DNA of 64,000 nt from Talinum fruticosum (lineage: Eukaryota; Streptophyta; Magnoliopsida; Caryophyllales; Talinaceae). The stretch covers positions 744,001 through 808,000 of the forward strand of contig JAITYX010000049.1 in NCBI GenBank assembly GCA_021018815.1, in the 5' to 3' direction. The notes beneath the pieces are model-generated. The model ran no database searches. It saw nothing but the letters and a program-made list of their open reading frames with translations, and was not told the origin of the DNA. Positions 60,746 through 64,000 of the stretch are shown piece after piece (the first letter of the stretch is position 1; the number at the start of each line of letters is the position of its first letter). The position numbers were made by a program, and so were the translations under genes.

Positions 60746-61922
60746 CACTCGTTGCTAGAATCAAAGGTATTAGAATCTTATTGGCATTTGTATCTAGTAT
60801 GAATATCAATTTGTATCAAATGGATGTTAAATGTGCATTCCTTAATGGTTTCATTGAAGAGGAAGGGATTGATTGTGGGGAAACTCTTTATAGTCTTAAA
60901 CAAGCTCCTAAAGCTTGGTATGAAAGAGCGAGCAATTTCTTGGTTGAAAGTGATTTTAGAAGAGGACAAATTGACAAGACTCTTTTTATAAAAGCCAAGG
61001 GGAAAGACTTTCTTATTGCTCGAGATCTGTGTTGATGACATAATCTTTGGAGCTACTAATGAAATTACGTGTCGAGAGTTTTACGAGTTAATGAGACAAG
61101 AATTTCAAATGAGTATGATGGGAGAAGTCTACTTCTTCCTTGGTCTACAAATCAAGCAAGAAAAAGATGGCATCTATGTCCCTCAATCAAAATATAACAA
61201 GGAGCTGCTAAAGAAGTACAAACTTCAAGGCGCAAAACATGCAGCAACAACTATGAGCAGCGACGATAAAATTGGACTCGGACGAGAAAGGTAAAGCAGT
61301 AGATTAGAAACTCTATCGAGGTATGATTGGATCTTTGCTATATCTTACTTCTAGTAGGCCGGACATAATGTTTAGTGTATGTCACGTGTGCAAGATTTTA
61401 AGCTAATGCAAAAGAATCACATCTCACTTGCGGTGAAGAGAATAGTCGAGATATCTTATAGGGACTCGGAATCTAGGTCTATGGTACTCAAGAGACTCGG
61501 AACCGACTCTCACTTGATACTCGAGATGCTAACTATGCTGCGTACAAAGTTGATAGAAAGAGCACTTCAGGAGCCTACCGGTTTCGGGTCAATCCTTGAT
61601 ATCTTGGCACTTAAAGAAATAGAACTCGGTAGCTCTATCAACTGCTAAAGTTGAGTATATTGCGGTTGGAGCATGTCTGTGCTCAAATTTTATGGATTAA
61701 GCAACACTTGAGAGATCTTGGACTTTTATTCAAATCGGTTCCAATCAAGTGTGACAATCAAAGTGCGATCGAGCATCACCAAGAATCTAGTTCGAGCACT
61801 CAAAGACAAAACACATTGAGGTCGGGTATCATTTTCTAAGAGACCATTACGAGTGAGGTGATATTGAACTTGAATTCATTCCTACCAAACTTCAATTAAA
61901 TGATATCTTTACTAAGCCACTT
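60746..61922 (+). pseudogene. Element D RT and RNase H, rearranged
   Basis: The RT continues [19 protein letters not shown] (about 60,811-60,867) and is then interrupted. The expected VYVEQ... segment is replaced by a 23-bp copy of upstream RT sequence, after which SLKQAPKAWYER resumes. VDDIIFGATNEI (about 61,030) keeps the catalytic aspartates, but the tyrosine before them is lost in a frame change. The RNase H tail (KCDNQSA at about 61,750) is broken and ends at the solo LTR insertion. Confidence 0.8.
61918..61922. repeat. Target-site duplication CACTT (left of solo LTR)
   Basis: It matches 63,527-63,531. Removing the LTR and one copy restores the RNase H sequence ACTAAGCCACTTAGTGAGGA. Confidence 0.95.
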
Positions 61923-63526
61923 TGAAGACTTAGACTTTATTCGAGCACAATTCCGAGTTCTATCAAAGGAATCAGGTATAAGTATTTCTCACTTATAGAG
62001 TTTTCATTCCAAGGCATTCTCTCGTACCTTAGAAACTTTTACGAGTGATATAGTATTTTCTCTAAGTGTATGGCATTTAATTCATGTAATTTTTGCTTGT
62101 CTCTAAGTGACTCGGAAAACGAGATATGCACTCACGTTGTCTTACTCGGTTCCGAGTCCCTCATCACTTAGAATTATCACATGTTGAAATGACTAGTATT
62201 TCACTTAACCGTACTCGAGTCCGACTTCATGTTATAAATCCTATTCTATTATAGTCAACGCTTCTAGTCCGAACCATGCTTGGTCTAGATCAAGTATGTT
62301 TCACTCCGATATTCGTTGTATAACTTGATTCTCATTTAGACTAACTCGGATGGAATTTTGAGTTTCATGGATATTAGACTCGGAAAATTCCATTCTTTTT
62401 CGACTCGGATAATTAGTCATTCAATTATCTCAATTATATTATTATCTCGTGTCTAATCTTGGACCAAAGTATTTTATACTTTGAGAACCAATTTGATTTA
62501 CTTTTGTAGGTGATTCAAATGAGGATACACTTTTGAAATACAAAAGTAACGGCTTCAAAATGTCAAATCAACAGCGAGACAAGGCTTTTCCCATTCTCCG
62601 ACCTAGCCCCAAAAGATTGTGTCGGGTACATGCTGTTTCTAAATCTGAAAAACCGAAACGCCCAGCTTAACGGTGGTTTCCACCTTATCTTTCAAGACAC
62701 CGCTAGTAGTTTTGGGAATTCCAAAAGAGTTAAGAACCGTTGCCCAACGTTCATATCACAACGGATACTTTACGAGTGACTTAGAAAGTCCTTAACAACG
62801 ATCACAAAGGACTCTTAGTCGGAAGATGGACTCAACGGCTACTCTGCCTAGTCATCTATAAATAGAAGCCAACTCTCAAGACTTGAAGATTGCCGAACCT
62901 ATTGTTAATACATACTTGAGCAAAAGTCATTGTATTCACTTTCAATCTTCTACTTACAACTCCCACTCTGTAATTCATTATATTCCGAGTTGTAAGGTCT
63001 TGTACTTAGTTACAAACACTTTCTTCTTACTTGTCTAAGTAAGGTCCCTTGACTGAGCTGTTTAGATTAACTCGGCTTAGTTGTCCCTAGCTGTAAGGTT
63101 ATCTCGGCTAGGGAGTACCAGATCGGATAAGGGAACTTCGAGTCTAGGAAAAACTTGTAAAGAGTTGTCTAAGGGAGCAACTCGGGTTCGATCGGTCTAC
63201 GGTATTTTGTGGACTCAAAATAGTGGATTTGAGTTCGTGCTTGGATTAGCGCGGTCCGTGGTTTTCTGCCCCAGGAGGGTTTCCACGTAATATCTATGTC
63301 TTTACTTTCGAGTACATTCTAGACTCGGACATACTCACGATTACTGACTTGAATGCGCTTACTTACTTTTCACTGAGATTCCGAGTTCATACTTTTCGAC
63401 CTCGTTTTAGACTCGGAATCCGTTCTGTCTCTCTTTGACAAAAAGAGTTCAATCTTCACGAAAATCCTCCATCACCCTATTCACCCCCTCTAGGGTGACT
63501 CGAGACTCTCCCAGAGCAAACCTTCA
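61923..63526 (+). repeat. Solo copia LTR G (1.60 kb)
   Basis: It is a complete LTR, TGAAGACTTAGAC to GAGCAAACCTTCA, with no internal region, flanked by CACTT. Recombination between two LTRs of an inserted element is the usual origin. It is the most recently arrived layer of the right-hand nest. Confidence 0.95.
62857..62865 (+). promoter_or_regulatory. LTR TATA box (solo LTR)
   Basis: TATAAATAG followed by AAGCC. The promoter of the solo LTR is intact in sequence and reads rightward. Confidence 0.7.
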
Positions 63527-63815
63527 CACTTAGTGAGGATCGGTTTTGCTTTATTAGGAATGAGCTTCGCATGATCAATGCATAATTATGTGCTTTTCGA
63601 GTGTGATTTATGCATAATTATATGTTATATGCTTTCTCTCTAATAGCCATTAGTTCAGTTAAACTAGTGATATTGAGCTCCGAGTTATTAGTTGTTTGCG
63701 GTTTTGAGTCACTTAGAAACTTGGTCGAGTCGGACTTAGAATTTGAGAAAAATGGACACCAAACTTACGAAATCATCTCCAAATTAGTGGAGAATTTCAG
63801 AAATTTTTTAAAAAA

Positions 63816-63847
<32 letters not shown>

Positions 63848-64000
63848 GCGCTTCGATCGGATATATAGCCGTTGGGAGACAATCGCTGGAATTCTAACCG
63901 TTGGAGAGCCGGGTCGAACGAACATCGAAGGACAATTATTTCTTTATAAATAGCATCCTTTGTCCTTCATTCCGCTACTTTACTCTCTAGTTACTCTCAC
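63527..64000 (+). other. Element D RNase H end and spacer, to the window edge
   Basis: It resumes with CACTTAGTGAGGATCGG, the last codons of RNase H, and a stop near 63,580. The spacer follows, with a (CT)n run at 63,818-63,848 and a TATA-like TTTATAAATAGC at 63,941. The overlapping 63,610-63,897 ORF has no recognisable motif. Confidence 0.7.

Larger units (their letters stand above)
55476..64000 (+). mobile_element. Copia element D (Sirevirus-like), runs off the window
   Basis: It has a 5' LTR, primer site, gag, protease, integrase, RT and RNase H, then the spacer before the downstream ORF at the window edge. A solo LTR (61,923-63,526) splits its RNase H end. It is inserted in LTR fragment F. 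Its gag-to-RT part is nearly identical to 41,768-45,186. Confidence 0.85.

Noticed and set aside
63610..63897. 95-codon ORF at the window edge
   Set aside because: It spans the copia spacer and a CT microsatellite, and its counterpart at 46,459-47,000 is not open in the same frame.

Overview
This is plant nuclear DNA, most likely from a eudicot. It holds one recognisable host gene, a class I (membrane-anchored) formin with introns. Most of the rest is a nested graveyard of transposable elements: Ty1/copia elements of Sirevirus/Maximus type, a Ty3/gypsy-type element with LTRs of about 3.1 kb, a CACTA DNA transposon and a LINE fragment. Introns, CT-rich untranslated leaders, methionine-tRNA primer sites and LTR TATA boxes all fit an angiosperm. 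The species cannot be named from this window.

Layout. 1-5.93 kb is a left-hand nest, all on the minus strand: a CACTA element (right terminus at 5931, transposase start near 4202) is split by a copia LTR (2311-3791), and that copia element is itself cut by a gypsy-type LTR (1-2262). 5.94-8.7 kb is formin upstream DNA. 8.73-15.08 kb is the formin gene on the plus strand: six coding exons, with a 2.4 kb first intron that carries a decayed LINE. 15.1-20.38 kb is AT-rich and has no gene I can support. 20,389-27,120 is a gypsy-type deletion derivative with a matching CTAAT target duplication, two LTRs, a primer site and no gag-pol. From 27,155 a plus-strand copia element (A) begins. It is interrupted in gag by a complete 10.8 kb minus-strand copia element (B, 29,241-40,015, duplication GAAAG) and then continues, with a 3.4 kb internal gag-to-RT tract, to about 47.2 kb. 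47.3-48.15 kb carries a broken histone H1 fragment. 48.16-55.28 kb is a decayed minus-strand copia element (E). A second LTR (F) sits in its gag, a plus-strand copia element (D, from 55,476) sits in that LTR, and a solo LTR (G, 61,923-63,526, duplication CACTT) sits in the RNase H end of D.

How it works together. The formin is predicted to be a plasma-membrane protein with a wall-facing N-terminus, one membrane span, a proline-rich FH1 that would bind profilin-actin and an FH2 that nucleates actin. One base is missing in FH2 near 14,598, which is either a pseudogene lesion or an assembly error. The copia elements encode gag, protease, integrase, RT and RNase H, and carry an extra downstream ORF in the position of the Sirevirus env-like gene. 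Every copy is broken by frameshifts, even in B, whose LTRs are nearly identical. Many of the differences between copies fall on the pentamer CTCGG/CCGAG, which points to a sequence-specific error or a real mutational bias. I saw no CRISPR array, bacterial-type operon or other clearly new system. The best leads are the motif-specific changes, the 3.4 kb mosaic tract, the downstream ORF and the captured histone H1 fragment.
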